From contig JAHEFZ010000008.1 of assembly GCA_024639935.1 (NCBI GenBank), positions 27,240 to 91,239 on the forward strand: DNA of 64,000 nt, given 5' to 3'. The position numbers were made by a program, and so were the translations under genes. The DNA is from Microbacteriaceae bacterium (GTDB lineage: Bacteria; Actinomycetota; Actinomycetes; Actinomycetales; Microbacteriaceae). Below the pieces are notes generated by a model that saw nothing but the letters and a program-made list of their open reading frames with translations, was not told where the DNA came from and made no database searches. This document shows positions 42,409 through 51,806 of the stretch, one piece after another (the first letter of the stretch is position 1; the number at the start of each line of letters is the position of its first letter).

Positions 42409-43409
42409 TGGCTACCGTCGCAGTCCTGGGAGCGGGCGCGTGGGGAACGACGTTTGCGAAGGTGCTGGCCGATGGCGGCGCGGACGTTCAATTGTGGGCT
42501 CGACGCGACGAAATTGCGCGCGAGATTAACGAAACCCACCGCAACACCACCTATCTGCAACGCGTCAATCTGCCCTTGACCATCACCGCATCCACCTCCC
42601 TGTCTGCGACTCTCGCCGGAGTTGATGAAGTGTATCTGTCCGTCCCGTCGCAGTCGCTGCGATCGGTCCTCGAGGGAATTGGCGGTCAATTGGGTGATTC
42701 CGTTCCCATCGTGTCACTGATGAAGGGCGTTGAGCGAACGTCGGGACTCCGGATGAGTGAAGTGATCCGAGAAGTGACCGGTGTGGATGAAGGTCGCATC
42801 GTCGTGGTTTCTGGACCAAACCTCGCTCTCGAACTTGCCAAGGAAGAACCGACTGCGTCGGCGGTCTCGTCGACCAGCACCGACGCTGCTGTTGCTGTCG
42901 CCGCGACCTGCCGCAATGGTTACTTCACGACCCTGACCAACACCGACGTGATTGGCACTGAGTTCGGTGGAGTACTCAAGAACCTCATTGCTGTCGCGGT
43001 GGGAATCGCCGATGGCGTGGGGTACGGCGACAATACGAAAGCATCCATTATTACGCGCGGATTAGCGGAACTGTCGGCATTCGCCTCAGCGTACGGCGCT
43101 CGTCCGGAGACGATGTGGGGACTAGCGGGTCTGGGGGACCTCATCGCAACCTGTGAATCACCGCTCTCTCGCAACAACACTGCGGGCAGGCTTTTGGGGC
43201 AGGGCTATTCGTTTGACAGGGTGATTCGGCAGATGGATCAAACTGCGGAGGGTTTGTCGTCCGTCGATCCGATCCTCGTCCTCGCCGCCGCTAAAGGTGT
43301 ATCCATGCCGATAGTGTCGCAGGTTCAACGGGTGCTGCAGGGAACGCTCGACCCGCGAGAACTCGCACCGCACCTGGCAACCGACTCCGAGATTCCGTCG
43401 GAGGAATAG
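42408..43409 (+). CDS. gpsA: NAD(P)H-dependent glycerol-3-phosphate dehydrogenase
   Basis: TAGTG overlap with plsC; VAVLGAGAWGTTFAKVLADGG; GGVLKNLIAVAVGIADGVGYGDNTKA. Confidence 0.96.
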   Translation: MATVAVLGAGAWGTTFAKVLADGGADVQLWARRDEIAREINETHRNTTYLQRVNLPLTITASTSLSATLAGVDEVYLSVPSQSLRSVLEGIGGQLGDSVPIVSLMKGVERTSGLRMSEVIREVTGVDEGRIVVVSGPNLALELAKEEPTASAVSSTSTDAAVAVAATCRNGYFTTLTNTDVIGTEFGGVLKNLIAVAVGIADGVGYGDNTKASIITRGLAELSAFASAYGARPETMWGLAGLGDLIATCESPLSRNNTAGRLLGQGYSFDRVIRQMDQTAEGLSSVDPILVLAAAKGVSMPIVSQVQRVLQGTLDPRELAPHLATDSEIPSEE

Positions 43410-44138
43410 GTGGCCATACAGGCTCTGGCAGACGGCCGGGTGCTCGCCGAACGAATCGGCAGCGCCCCCACGCGAGTCGTCGCTCTACACGGATGGGGAC
43501 GGTCAGGAACGGATTTCGCGGGCGTTCTCGCGGGACTGAGTGCTCTGGCAATCCATTTGCCCGGTTTCGGACCCACCGGGCCGCCCGAGACAGCGTGGGG
43601 TACAGCGGAATATGCGGAACTCGTTGCCGAGGCAATAAAACCGCTCGGTCCCGTCGTCCTCGTCGGTCACTCATTTGGAGGCCGCATTGCCGTTCGACTC
43701 GCAGCGGCGCGGCCTGAATTGGTCTCTGGACTTGTGTTGACAGGCGCCCCACTGGTCCGACTCGACCCAGTCTCTAAACCAAAGTTGTCGTATCGAATTG
43801 CAAAAATACTTGGTCGAATCGGCTTCATCCCCCAATCGGCTTTGGACGCTCGACGCAGAAAGGCGGGGAGTGCCGACTACAACGCCGCTCAGGGCATCAT
43901 GCGTGACATTTTGGTCAAGACCGTGAACGAAAACTACGACGACGATCTCGCGCGCATCACCGCACCGACGTGGCTGGTGTGGGGGCAGAACGACACTGCT
44001 GCCCCGACGGCGGCGGGCAAGGTCGCGTCGGAGCGAATTCGGGGCGCACGCTGGACCGTTGTTCCCGGTGAGGCGCATCTGTTGACTCCCGTTCTGGGGG
44101 CTGCCGTTCGTGCCGCCATCGATGAGGCTCTCGCATGA
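43410..44138 (+). CDS. Alpha/beta hydrolase
   Basis: VVALHGWGRSGTDFAGVLAGL, VLVGHSFGGRIAVRLA nucleophile elbow. Confidence 0.9.
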   Translation: MAIQALADGRVLAERIGSAPTRVVALHGWGRSGTDFAGVLAGLSALAIHLPGFGPTGPPETAWGTAEYAELVAEAIKPLGPVVLVGHSFGGRIAVRLAAARPELVSGLVLTGAPLVRLDPVSKPKLSYRIAKILGRIGFIPQSALDARRRKAGSADYNAAQGIMRDILVKTVNENYDDDLARITAPTWLVWGQNDTAAPTAAGKVASERIRGARWTVVPGEAHLLTPVLGAAVRAAIDEALA

Positions 44139-45664
44139 TTGAGATTTTCTCCTGGTCAATCATCGGGCTTCTTCCGGTATTTCTCGGCTTCAAGTGGCTG
44201 AGAGTCGCGCAACGTGAGCACTACATTCCCGGCTGGACGACGCGAATCGCCCTCGGCTGGGGTCGTTCGCGCCAGGTGTCATGGTGGCCTCTCATCGCAG
44301 CAGTTGCGGTGGAATTTGTCTTGTCGAGCATTTCAACCGAGGCGTGGTGGATCTCACTTGCCGTGCCGTCCGTGGTTTTCGCTCTGGTGCTGTGGTGGCC
44401 CTGGGGCCTCCGTTTTCGCGGCACGTCGTCCCCGTTGCAATGGACTGGCCGACTTCGACGCCTCGCGGTACTGTGGCTCGTTCTATCGTGGATCGTAATT
44501 TTCGTGACCAGCATGTTAGGGCTGTCGTACGCGGTCGTGCTTTTCGGTTTCGTCGCTCCTGGAGTAATGGACCTCGCCTTGGTTGTTGCCCAGCCCATGG
44601 AGAAAACATTGTCGAAGAAATGGCTCGTCGCGGCGCAAAAGAAACTCGCTCAGGTGAAACCGACCGTCGTCGCCCTCACCGGCTCGTACGGGAAGACATC
44701 CACCAAGGGCTATGCAGCCCACCTCGTTTCCACCAAGTATTCCACGGTGCCCAGTCCCGCGTCGTTCAACAACCTCATGGGATTGGCGCGCGCGGTGAAC
44801 GACAAGTTGACCCCGGGAACCGAGGTGTTCATCGCCGAGATGGGAATGTATGGCGAGGGTGAAATTCGCGAACTGTCGAGACTGTTCCCGCCGGACATTG
44901 CCGCGATCACCACAATCGGTGAGGCGCATCTTGAACGGTTAGGAAGTCGTGACGCAATTCTTCGAGCCAAGAGCGAGATCGTCGAGAACGCAGCTACCGT
45001 TGTTTTGCCGATTGATGACCCCGAACTTTCGGCGCTCGCCAACCGGTGCGAGTCGGAGGGAAAGCGCGTCATTCGCGTAAGCGCTCAGGGGGCACAAGCG
45101 GATGTATCGGTCAGCCCCTCGAAGGGCACGGTCACAATCGGGCGAGAATCGGTTCCCGTCACGATTTCAGGAGTTGGTCACGCGGTCAACGTTGCCGTCG
45201 CGGTGGGAATCTCCCATGCGCTCGATGTACCTCTCGCCCTACTGGCACCGCGACTCGGAGACCTACCCACCGCGGCACATCGCGCCGAGCCACAACTGGC
45301 CCCGAGCGGGGCAATAATTATCGATGATTCGTACAACGCGAACCCAATCGGGTCCGCTCGCGCGGTCGAGGGCGGAGCAGCGATGGCGAAGAACCGCAAG
45401 GGTCCGTTCATCGTCGTCACTCCCGGAATGATTGAACTCGGTGGGGTGCAATCGCAACGCAATCGCGCCTTGGCGGCCCAGGTCGCACAAGTCGGCGGCG
45501 AACTCTTCGTGGTGGGGTTCACGAACCGCGCGGCTTTAGTTTCGGGCCACCCCTCTGCGAAGGTTTTCGCCGACAGGCCCCCCGCGATGGCCGCCGCCCT
45601 CGAACGCGCTGGCGCTTCGGGCGTTATTCTTGTCGAAAACGACCTGCCTGATCATTACGCGTAA
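44135..45664 (+). CDS. Membrane-anchored Mur ligase-family protein (MurF-like)
   Basis: N-terminal about 170 aa with 4-5 predicted TMs, then VVALTGSYGKTSTKGYAAHLV, FIAEMGMYGEGEIRELSRLFPPDIAAITTIGEAHLERLGS, IIIDDSYNANPIG. Confidence 0.88.
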   Translation: MIEIFSWSIIGLLPVFLGFKWLRVAQREHYIPGWTTRIALGWGRSRQVSWWPLIAAVAVEFVLSSISTEAWWISLAVPSVVFALVLWWPWGLRFRGTSSPLQWTGRLRRLAVLWLVLSWIVIFVTSMLGLSYAVVLFGFVAPGVMDLALVVAQPMEKTLSKKWLVAAQKKLAQVKPTVVALTGSYGKTSTKGYAAHLVSTKYSTVPSPASFNNLMGLARAVNDKLTPGTEVFIAEMGMYGEGEIRELSRLFPPDIAAITTIGEAHLERLGSRDAILRAKSEIVENAATVVLPIDDPELSALANRCESEGKRVIRVSAQGAQADVSVSPSKGTVTIGRESVPVTISGVGHAVNVAVAVGISHALDVPLALLAPRLGDLPTAAHRAEPQLAPSGAIIIDDSYNANPIGSARAVEGGAAMAKNRKGPFIVVTPGMIELGGVQSQRNRALAAQVAQVGGELFVVGFTNRAALVSGHPSAKVFADRPPAMAAALERAGASGVILVENDLPDHYA

Positions 45665-45703
45665 TTGCCGGCTTCCGGGGCAGGGGAGCCAGACGGGAAT
45701 CCG

Positions 45704-46840
45704 ATGAGCGCCACACGACCCTGGGCCGTCGTATTTGGCGGGCCGAGCCCCGAACACGAAATTTCGATTCTCACTGGATTGCAGGCAGAGCGAGTCTTGA
45801 CCGATGGCGGCGATTCCGTTCACCCCATTTATTGGGCACCGTCGGGCGAGTGGTTTCTTGTACCGAACGGCACGGAAGCAAAGGACTACCTCGAGGGCGC
45901 GCCGAAGTCGGCCAAGCAGCTCGAAGTGCGACTCGCTCCCGAGCCCGGTTTCTACGTTAAGAAGTCTTTTGGGTCCGGAACACTCGATATCGACGCTGCG
46001 TTGCTCTGTCTTCACGGCGGAATCGGTGAAGGGGGCGGAGCCGCCGCGATTTTCGATGTGATGGGAATCCCGGCCACCGGTTCGACACTTTTCGCCGGTG
46101 CGGTCGGCATGGACAAACTCGCGTTTGGTGGATTGATGGAATCTGCAGGAATCCCGACCTTGCCGCGGCGTGCGGTTTCGACTACAACCGAACCCGGCTT
46201 CACGGGCCCATACATTGTCAAGCCGCGGTTCGGAGGTTCGTCTATCGGCATCGAGATCGTCGATGACCTTTTGTCAGCACGGGCACTCGCACAAAACAGC
46301 CCGCACCTGAAGAACGGTGCTGTGCTCGAGCCGTACAAACCAACCCTGGTGGATCTCAATATCGGGTTCCGAACTTTCCCAGCCCTCGAATTGACTGACC
46401 TCGAAAAACCGCTGCGTGGGGAAGGGGACTCAGGCCTCTATTCCTATGCCGAAAAATATCTTGCCGGCGGTGCTGGTTCGGACGCGGGACTTTCGAGCGC
46501 TCCCCGCGAATTCCCTGCGAAGTATCCCGCAAAGGTGCATGAGCGCGCGGCGGAACTCGCGCGCGCGGTGTCCGATGTCACCCGATTGACGGGCGTGGTT
46601 CGACTCGACCTGTTGTTCGACGAAAAATCGGGCGACCTTTTCGTCAACGAAGTGAATTCGATTCCTGGAGCGCTGTCGCTCTACCTTTGGGCTCCCAAGC
46701 ACCCCGCACTGACAATTCTGCGTGATGCTCTCAACGAGGCACGCGACCGCCGTGTCGTTTTCCCCCAGGCTGGACACGGTGGCGGGGTGGCCCTGCGCGC
46801 CGCGGGCGGGATATCCTCGAAACTCCTCGGCCTCGGCTGA
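45704..46840 (+). CDS. ddl: D-alanine--D-alanine ligase
   Basis: VVFGGPSPEHEISILTGLQ, LHGGIGEGGGAAAIFDVMGIPATGSTLFAGAVGMDKLAF, NEVNSIPG. Confidence 0.95.
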   Translation: MSATRPWAVVFGGPSPEHEISILTGLQAERVLTDGGDSVHPIYWAPSGEWFLVPNGTEAKDYLEGAPKSAKQLEVRLAPEPGFYVKKSFGSGTLDIDAALLCLHGGIGEGGGAAAIFDVMGIPATGSTLFAGAVGMDKLAFGGLMESAGIPTLPRRAVSTTTEPGFTGPYIVKPRFGGSSIGIEIVDDLLSARALAQNSPHLKNGAVLEPYKPTLVDLNIGFRTFPALELTDLEKPLRGEGDSGLYSYAEKYLAGGAGSDAGLSSAPREFPAKYPAKVHERAAELARAVSDVTRLTGVVRLDLLFDEKSGDLFVNEVNSIPGALSLYLWAPKHPALTILRDALNEARDRRVVFPQAGHGGGVALRAAGGISSKLLGLG

Positions 46841-46865
46841 CTACGCGCGCAGTCCCATCGGGTTC

Positions 46866-46954
46866 CTGCAGACATTTCGGTCCTCAGCACCTCTAAATGC
46901 AAAATTTCTTGAGATGTCTGCACGAACGAGGCGTGAGCACCGAGATGTCTGCAG
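46866..46954. repeat. Imperfect inverted repeat (19/21) plus an extra direct copy of GAGATGTCTGCA
   Basis: CTGCAGACATTTCGGTCCTCA (46866-46886) versus reverse complement of TGAGCACCGAGATGTCTGCAG (46934-46954); additional GAGATGTCTGCA at 46911-46922. Confidence 0.75.
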
Positions 46955-47029
46955 AAACGGGTGGAGATTTTGTGTTGAGGCGGAACGACGCGGAAGCGCC
47001 CATAGAGGTGACAATTCCGAAGTCGGGAG

Positions 47030-47494
47030 TCAGTTCCCGAGGACGTCCGTCGCATCGACACAGACGCGCAGCGGTTCGAGCGTTCCCACTGCGATCGACA
47101 AATCCGTGAGAGCAGCGGTTCCGCTCACCGCGGTCGAATCAATCAACACCTCGACTGCGGGGTTTCGGCCGTAGGAAAGGAAGGTGAAGGTCGGATCGTC
47201 CGCCGCATCGCGTAGCCAATCCACGTTGTCGACGGTGAAACAGGGGAGTGCCGACGGCCCGCCATCGGGAACTCCGCATCGCAGAATCACGGCAGCCGGA
47301 TCACCCCAGGCCGCCGTGGATTGTGCGTTGGTGGAGCGTCGGTCCAATCCCGCAACTACGTCGGGTACGCGAACCATGACCTCGGCGCACGCTGGATTGT
47401 TCGCGGCATCGGCGGGTTGGAGCGCAACGATTCCGGCGCAACCTGACAGCAGCCCGAGGAGGGCGACGCTGGGGAAAAGGAGTCGTGCACGCAT
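47030..47494 (-). CDS. DUF3515-family lipoprotein
   Basis: MRARLLFPSVALLGLLSGCAG lipobox; conserved position between ddl and thiL. Confidence 0.82.
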   Translation of the reverse strand: MRARLLFPSVALLGLLSGCAGIVALQPADAANNPACAEVMVRVPDVVAGLDRRSTNAQSTAAWGDPAAVILRCGVPDGGPSALPCFTVDNVDWLRDAADDPTFTFLSYGRNPAVEVLIDSTAVSGTAALTDLSIAVGTLEPLRVCVDATDVLGN

Positions 47495-47501
47495 CGCTTT
47501 C

Positions 47502-47507
47502 AGGCTA
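47502..47507 (-). promoter_or_regulatory. -10 box TAGCCT (minus), 7 nt from DUF3515 ATG
   Basis: Reverse strand TAGCCT-GAAAGCG-ATG; overlaps the thiL -10. Confidence 0.6.
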
Positions 47508-47511
47508 CCGT
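47506..47511 (+). promoter_or_regulatory. -10 box TACCGT, 6 nt from thiL GTG
   Basis: TACCGT-TGAAAC-GTG. Confidence 0.6.
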
Positions 47512-47517
47512 TGAAAC

Positions 47518-48501
47518 GTGAACGCGACAGAGGCCACGATTGGCGAAATCGGTGAAGGCGCAACTCTCGCGCGAATCTTTCCGATTTTGCCGACGTCCCG
47601 GCGCACCATTCTCGGTCCTGGCGATGATTGCGCGATTGTGGCGGTTCCCGATGGCCGAGTCCCCGTGACGACCGATCTCATGATCGAAGGCCCCGATTTT
47701 CGCATCGGATTGTCGACGGGCTATGACATCGGATGGAAGGCGTGTGCGACGAATCTCGCGGATATCGCGGCAATGGGAGCAACACCGACGGCTGTCGTCG
47801 TCGGGTTGGCCGCACCGGCCACCACCACCGTTCGATTCGTCGAAGACATCGCTCGCGGGTTTCGGGACGCCGCAACGGCTCTTGCGCCGGGCTGCGGGGT
47901 CGTGGGTGGGGACTTGTCGAACGCTCCGCTCGTGATGCTCTCGGTCACGGCGCTCGGGGAGTTCGATGGTGTCGAGCCAGTGACTCGTTCTGGCGCATCC
48001 ATTGGAAACGTTGTTGCCGTCGCGGGTGGTCTCGGGAATGCCAAGCGTGGTCTCGACATTCTTTTCGATCGCGCGGTTTCCCCGGACGGAATCATCGATC
48101 CGGCGGCGGTAGCAGAAGCCTGGGCTTCACACCCCGTCACTGTTGCTGCCCAATTACGCCCCGAGCCTCCGATTGCCGCCGGGCGAGATGCCGCGATTGC
48201 GGGTGCAACGGCGATGATGGATGTCAGCGACGGGCTGGTGTTAGACGCGCGCCGTATCGCCGTTGCGAGCGGCGTCGCCATCGATTTCGAACTCTCCGCC
48301 GTGGGGGACATCGATGCTCTGACCGGCGGTGAGGATCACGCGATGTTGGCCTGCTTCCCTCTCAACGCGAAACTGCCGAGCGAATTCCGCGCAGTGGGGC
48401 GAGTCGCTCCGGGCGAGGGGGTCCTGGTCGACGGTGTGCCCTTCGTTTCGCGCGGCGGGTGGGACCCGTTCGCTGACTATTCGGCGACGTCAAGCCAGTA
48501 A
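47518..48501 (+). CDS. thiL: Thiamine-monophosphate kinase
   Basis: TILGPGDDCAIVAVPDGRVPVTTDLMIEGPDF; MMDVSDGLVLDARRIA. Confidence 0.95.
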   Translation: MNATEATIGEIGEGATLARIFPILPTSRRTILGPGDDCAIVAVPDGRVPVTTDLMIEGPDFRIGLSTGYDIGWKACATNLADIAAMGATPTAVVVGLAAPATTTVRFVEDIARGFRDAATALAPGCGVVGGDLSNAPLVMLSVTALGEFDGVEPVTRSGASIGNVVAVAGGLGNAKRGLDILFDRAVSPDGIIDPAAVAEAWASHPVTVAAQLRPEPPIAAGRDAAIAGATAMMDVSDGLVLDARRIAVASGVAIDFELSAVGDIDALTGGEDHAMLACFPLNAKLPSEFRAVGRVAPGEGVLVDGVPFVSRGGWDPFADYSATSSQ

Positions 48502-49037
48502 ACGCGGGTCTCGCCGTAATCCTTGGGGGCGAGAATCCCGTAGCCGCGCGGCCATTCGGGTTCAGGGTCTCGACTCGCACGTTCTACCGCGACGACGGCA
48601 TCGGGTGACAGCCTTGGAAACAATAGTGCCATCGTCGTGACCAGCGCTGCGTTATCCAGGTCGTAAGGCGGGTCAATAAACACCGCGTCCCATGTTTCGG
48701 AACTGGCACCGACATAACCGGCGACACTCGACCGATGGACGCGAATCGAACAGTTCGGAACGGCAGGGGACACGAGTGCGGTGTTTTTCGTGATCACCCT
48801 TACCGCCTTTTCCGAGTTGTCGACGAGGTCAACGCGCGAGGCCTCGCGTGACGCCGCCTCGAGTCCGATCGCCCCGCATCCTGCATAAAGGTCGAGGAAT
48901 CGAGCACCCGCAATCGTTGTCAGGGCCTCAAAGCGGGAAAAGACGGCTTCGCGAACGCGGTCAGCGGTCGGCCTGGTTCCCGTCGCTGGAACGGTGAGGG
49001 TACGGCCTCCTGCGGCTCCAAAGATGATTCGCGTCAC
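48477..49037 (-). CDS. rsmD: 16S rRNA (guanine(966)-N(2))-methyltransferase
   Basis: GTG start; TRIIFGAAGGRTLTVPATGTRPTADRVREAVFSRFE, DLYAGCGAIGLEAASR, VFIDPPYDL. Confidence 0.95.
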   Translation of the reverse strand: MTRIIFGAAGGRTLTVPATGTRPTADRVREAVFSRFEALTTIAGARFLDLYAGCGAIGLEAASREASRVDLVDNSEKAVRVITKNTALVSPAVPNCSIRVHRSSVAGYVGASSETWDAVFIDPPYDLDNAALVTTMALLFPRLSPDAVVAVERASRDPEPEWPRGYGILAPKDYGETRVYWLDVAE

Positions 49038-49043
49038 GCCCCA

Positions 49044-49049
49044 AGATTA
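49044..49049 (-). promoter_or_regulatory. -10 box TAATCT (minus), 6 nt from rsmD GTG
   Basis: Reverse strand TAATCT-TGGGGC-GTG. Confidence 0.6.
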
Positions 49050-49090
49050 GCGACCAGGGGCCCAATCACGGAAAGCCCTGATCTCAGGGG

Positions 49091-49096
49091 TAGCGT
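49091..49096 (+). promoter_or_regulatory. -10 box TAGCGT, 6 nt from recG GTG
   Basis: TAGCGT-AAAACC-GTG. Confidence 0.6.
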
Positions 49097-49102
49097 AAAA
49101 CC

Positions 49103-51250
49103 GTGACTGAAACCGCCGTTTTCCTTGACACCGCACTTCCGCGGGTCATCGGCGACCGAACGGCAAAGGTGCTGACCAAAGCATTTGGGTTTGACACTGT
49201 CGGCGGACTGCTTGGCCACTACCCGCGGCGTTATGCCGAACGTGGCGAACTGACCGCCCTCGATTCGCTTCCCCTCGATGAGTCGGTGACCATCGTGGCC
49301 GAGGTGCTTCGGGTCAATAATCGGCCGATGAATGGGCGAAAAGGTTCGCTTCTCGAAGTCGTGATTTCCGACGGAACCGGAACACTGGCTCTGACGTTCT
49401 TTAACCAAGCGTGGCGCGCGAACGCTCTTCACCGCGGTGTGCGCGGAATCTTTGCGGGCAAGGTCGGCGAGTTTCGAGGGCAACGCCAACTGACACACCC
49501 CGACTATGAATTGTTTGACGAGGACGAGAATGTTTCGGACGAAGTCGCCGAGTTGTGGGCGAAGACACCCATTCCGATTTATCCGGCGACGAGTTCGGTC
49601 GCGTCGTGGCAAATCGCGAAAGCGCTGGGCGTTGTGCTCGATGGGCTCCCCGAGCTCGATGATCCGGTGCCTGACGCGGTGAAGGCCGACCGCGGGCTTG
49701 TGTCGCTGACTGCGGCGATTCGCGCAATTCACCGTCCGGCCGACCACGCCGAATGGAGGACTGCGCGCGATACTCTTCGATTTCACGAGGCCTTCCTCGT
49801 TCAAACCGCGCTACTTCGCGACCGTATTCGAGCCGCCGAGGCCGTGTCGATGCCCAGAACGCCGGGTGCTCTTCGCGCCGCGTTCGATTCGGCATTGCCG
49901 TTCGACCTTACGGCCGACCAGTTAACGGTGGGCGCCGAAATCGACGGTGATATGGCGCGCGCTCGGCCGATGAATCGTCTTGTCCAGGGCGAGGTCGGAT
50001 CCGGAAAGACCCTTGTCGCTATTCGTGCGATGCTCACGGCAATCGAAGACGGTGGGCAAGCGGCGTTAATCGCTCCGACAGAGGTCCTCGCTGCGCAGCA
50101 CTCCCGATCAATCGTTGCCACGTTGGGGAACCTTGCCGACGGGTTGAATCCGACGTTGCTTGTGGGCAGTCTCCCGGCCGCGCAAAAGAAGCGGGCTCAA
50201 CTCGCGGTCGCAAGTGGTATGGCTCGACTCATCATCGGCACTCACGCGCTTCTCGCCGACGCCGTGACCTTCAACGACCTCGCTCTCGTCGTCGTAGACG
50301 AACAGCACCGTTTCGGAGTCGAACAGCGCGACACACTCAAACGCAAGGGGAACTCGCCACACGTCCTCGTGCTCACCGCAACCCCGATTCCCCGCACGGT
50401 CGCGATGACGGTGTTTGGTGACCTGGACATTTCCACGATTCGCACACTGCCCGCCGGCCGCGCCCCCATCGTCTCGCACGTCGTTCCTCTTGCTGACCAC
50501 CCCGCGTGGATTTCACGGGTGTGGACGAGGCTTGGCGAAGAAATCGACGCCGGTCGGCAGGGCTTTGTCGTGTGTTCCGCCATTGACGCGACATCCGCCG
50601 ACGCCGGCACCGATTTGTTCGAGGACATCCCCGCGTCGGCACCGCGCGCCAGTGTGACCGACATTCTTCCCGTGGTCCGCGCTGCGCTTCCCGGTCGCCG
50701 GGTCGAGATGATTCACGGTCGACTTTCGGGTGACGAGAAGGACGCGACAATGTCAGCGTTCGCCGCGGGGGAGATTGACGTTCTTGTCGCCACAACGGTC
50801 ATCGAGGTCGGCGTCGACGTCCCCAACGCCTCGACGATGGTCGTACTCGACGCGGATCGATTCGGCGTAAGTCAGTTGCACCAACTTCGAGGCCGGGTTG
50901 GGCGCGGCGGAGTCCCCGGACTGGCACTCTTCGTGACCTACGCCGACGAAAGCACGCTTGCCCGCGATCGTGTCGAGGCGGTGGCATCAACGCTCGACGG
51001 TTTTGAACTCGCTCAGAAGGACCTCGAACTGCGCCGCGAAGGTGACGTGTTGGGCGAAAGCCAATCGGGCGGCCGCAGCGGCCTCGTCCTCGTGAGAGTG
51101 ACGGTCGATGGTCCCGTGATCGAGGCAGCGCGCACCCATGCACAGGCGGTGCTCGACGTCGACCCGACTCTCGAGGCCCACACGGCGTTGCGTGATGCAC
51201 TGGATCGTCGGTTGTCGCAACGCGAACGGGAATTCCTCGCCAAGAACTGA
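49103..51250 (+). CDS. recG: ATP-dependent DNA helicase RecG
   Basis: [59 protein letters not shown]. Confidence 0.96.
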   Translation: MTETAVFLDTALPRVIGDRTAKVLTKAFGFDTVGGLLGHYPRRYAERGELTALDSLPLDESVTIVAEVLRVNNRPMNGRKGSLLEVVISDGTGTLALTFFNQAWRANALHRGVRGIFAGKVGEFRGQRQLTHPDYELFDEDENVSDEVAELWAKTPIPIYPATSSVASWQIAKALGVVLDGLPELDDPVPDAVKADRGLVSLTAAIRAIHRPADHAEWRTARDTLRFHEAFLVQTALLRDRIRAAEAVSMPRTPGALRAAFDSALPFDLTADQLTVGAEIDGDMARARPMNRLVQGEVGSGKTLVAIRAMLTAIEDGGQAALIAPTEVLAAQHSRSIVATLGNLADGLNPTLLVGSLPAAQKKRAQLAVASGMARLIIGTHALLADAVTFNDLALVVVDEQHRFGVEQRDTLKRKGNSPHVLVLTATPIPRTVAMTVFGDLDISTIRTLPAGRAPIVSHVVPLADHPAWISRVWTRLGEEIDAGRQGFVVCSAIDATSADAGTDLFEDIPASAPRASVTDILPVVRAALPGRRVEMIHGRLSGDEKDATMSAFAAGEIDVLVATTVIEVGVDVPNASTMVVLDADRFGVSQLHQLRGRVGRGGVPGLALFVTYADESTLARDRVEAVASTLDGFELAQKDLELRREGDVLGESQSGGRSGLVLVRVTVDGPVIEAARTHAQAVLDVDPTLEAHTALRDALDRRLSQREREFLAKN

Positions 51251-51269
51251 CATCGGAGGCTCACGCGAT

Positions 51270-51275
51270 TACGCT
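51270..51275 (+). promoter_or_regulatory. -10 box TACGCT, 6 nt from coaD ATG
   Basis: TACGCT-GGGACC-ATG. Confidence 0.6.
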
Positions 51276-51281
51276 GGGACC

Positions 51282-51773
51282 ATGACGTCGCTTGCCGTGG
51301 TTCCCGGTTCGTTCGACCCCGTGACTCTGGGTCACCTTGATGTCATCGATCGCGCGCGGAACCTTTTTGACGAGGTCCATGTTGTCGTCGTGCACAACCC
51401 CGCCAAATCCGCACTGTTGCCTGTCGCTCGTCGTGTTGAACTCATCGAACAGTCTCTGGCCGATGCAGGAATTTCAGACCGAGTCAGAGTCACAAGCTGG
51501 AGCGTGGGGCTGTTGGTGGACTATTGCCAAGAGGTTGGCGCGAACGCGATCGTGAAGGGGATTCGCACCGAGGTGGATGTCACGTACGAAACGCCGATGG
51601 CCATCGTCAATCGAGACCTCGCCGGTATTGAAACCGTTTTTGTATTGCCCAACCCCGAGCACAGCCACGTGTCGTCGTCGCTCGTCCGGCAGGTCGCGGC
51701 ACTCGGTGGTGACGTGTCGCCGTATGTTCCGGGTGCTGTCTCGACTTTCATGAAATCCGCCGAGTACTCGTAG
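51282..51773 (+). CDS. coaD: Pantetheine-phosphate adenylyltransferase
   Basis: [39 protein letters not shown]. Confidence 0.96.
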   Translation: MTSLAVVPGSFDPVTLGHLDVIDRARNLFDEVHVVVVHNPAKSALLPVARRVELIEQSLADAGISDRVRVTSWSVGLLVDYCQEVGANAIVKGIRTEVDVTYETPMAIVNRDLAGIETVFVLPNPEHSHVSSSLVRQVAALGGDVSPYVPGAVSTFMKSAEYS

Positions 51774-51794
51774 CGATAGATCGAGGTCGGGCGT

Positions 51795-51800
51795 TACGCT
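51795..51800 (+). promoter_or_regulatory. -10 box TACGCT, 6 nt from GTG 51807
   Basis: TACGCT-TTAAGA-GTG. Confidence 0.6.
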
Positions 51801-51806
51801 TTAAGA

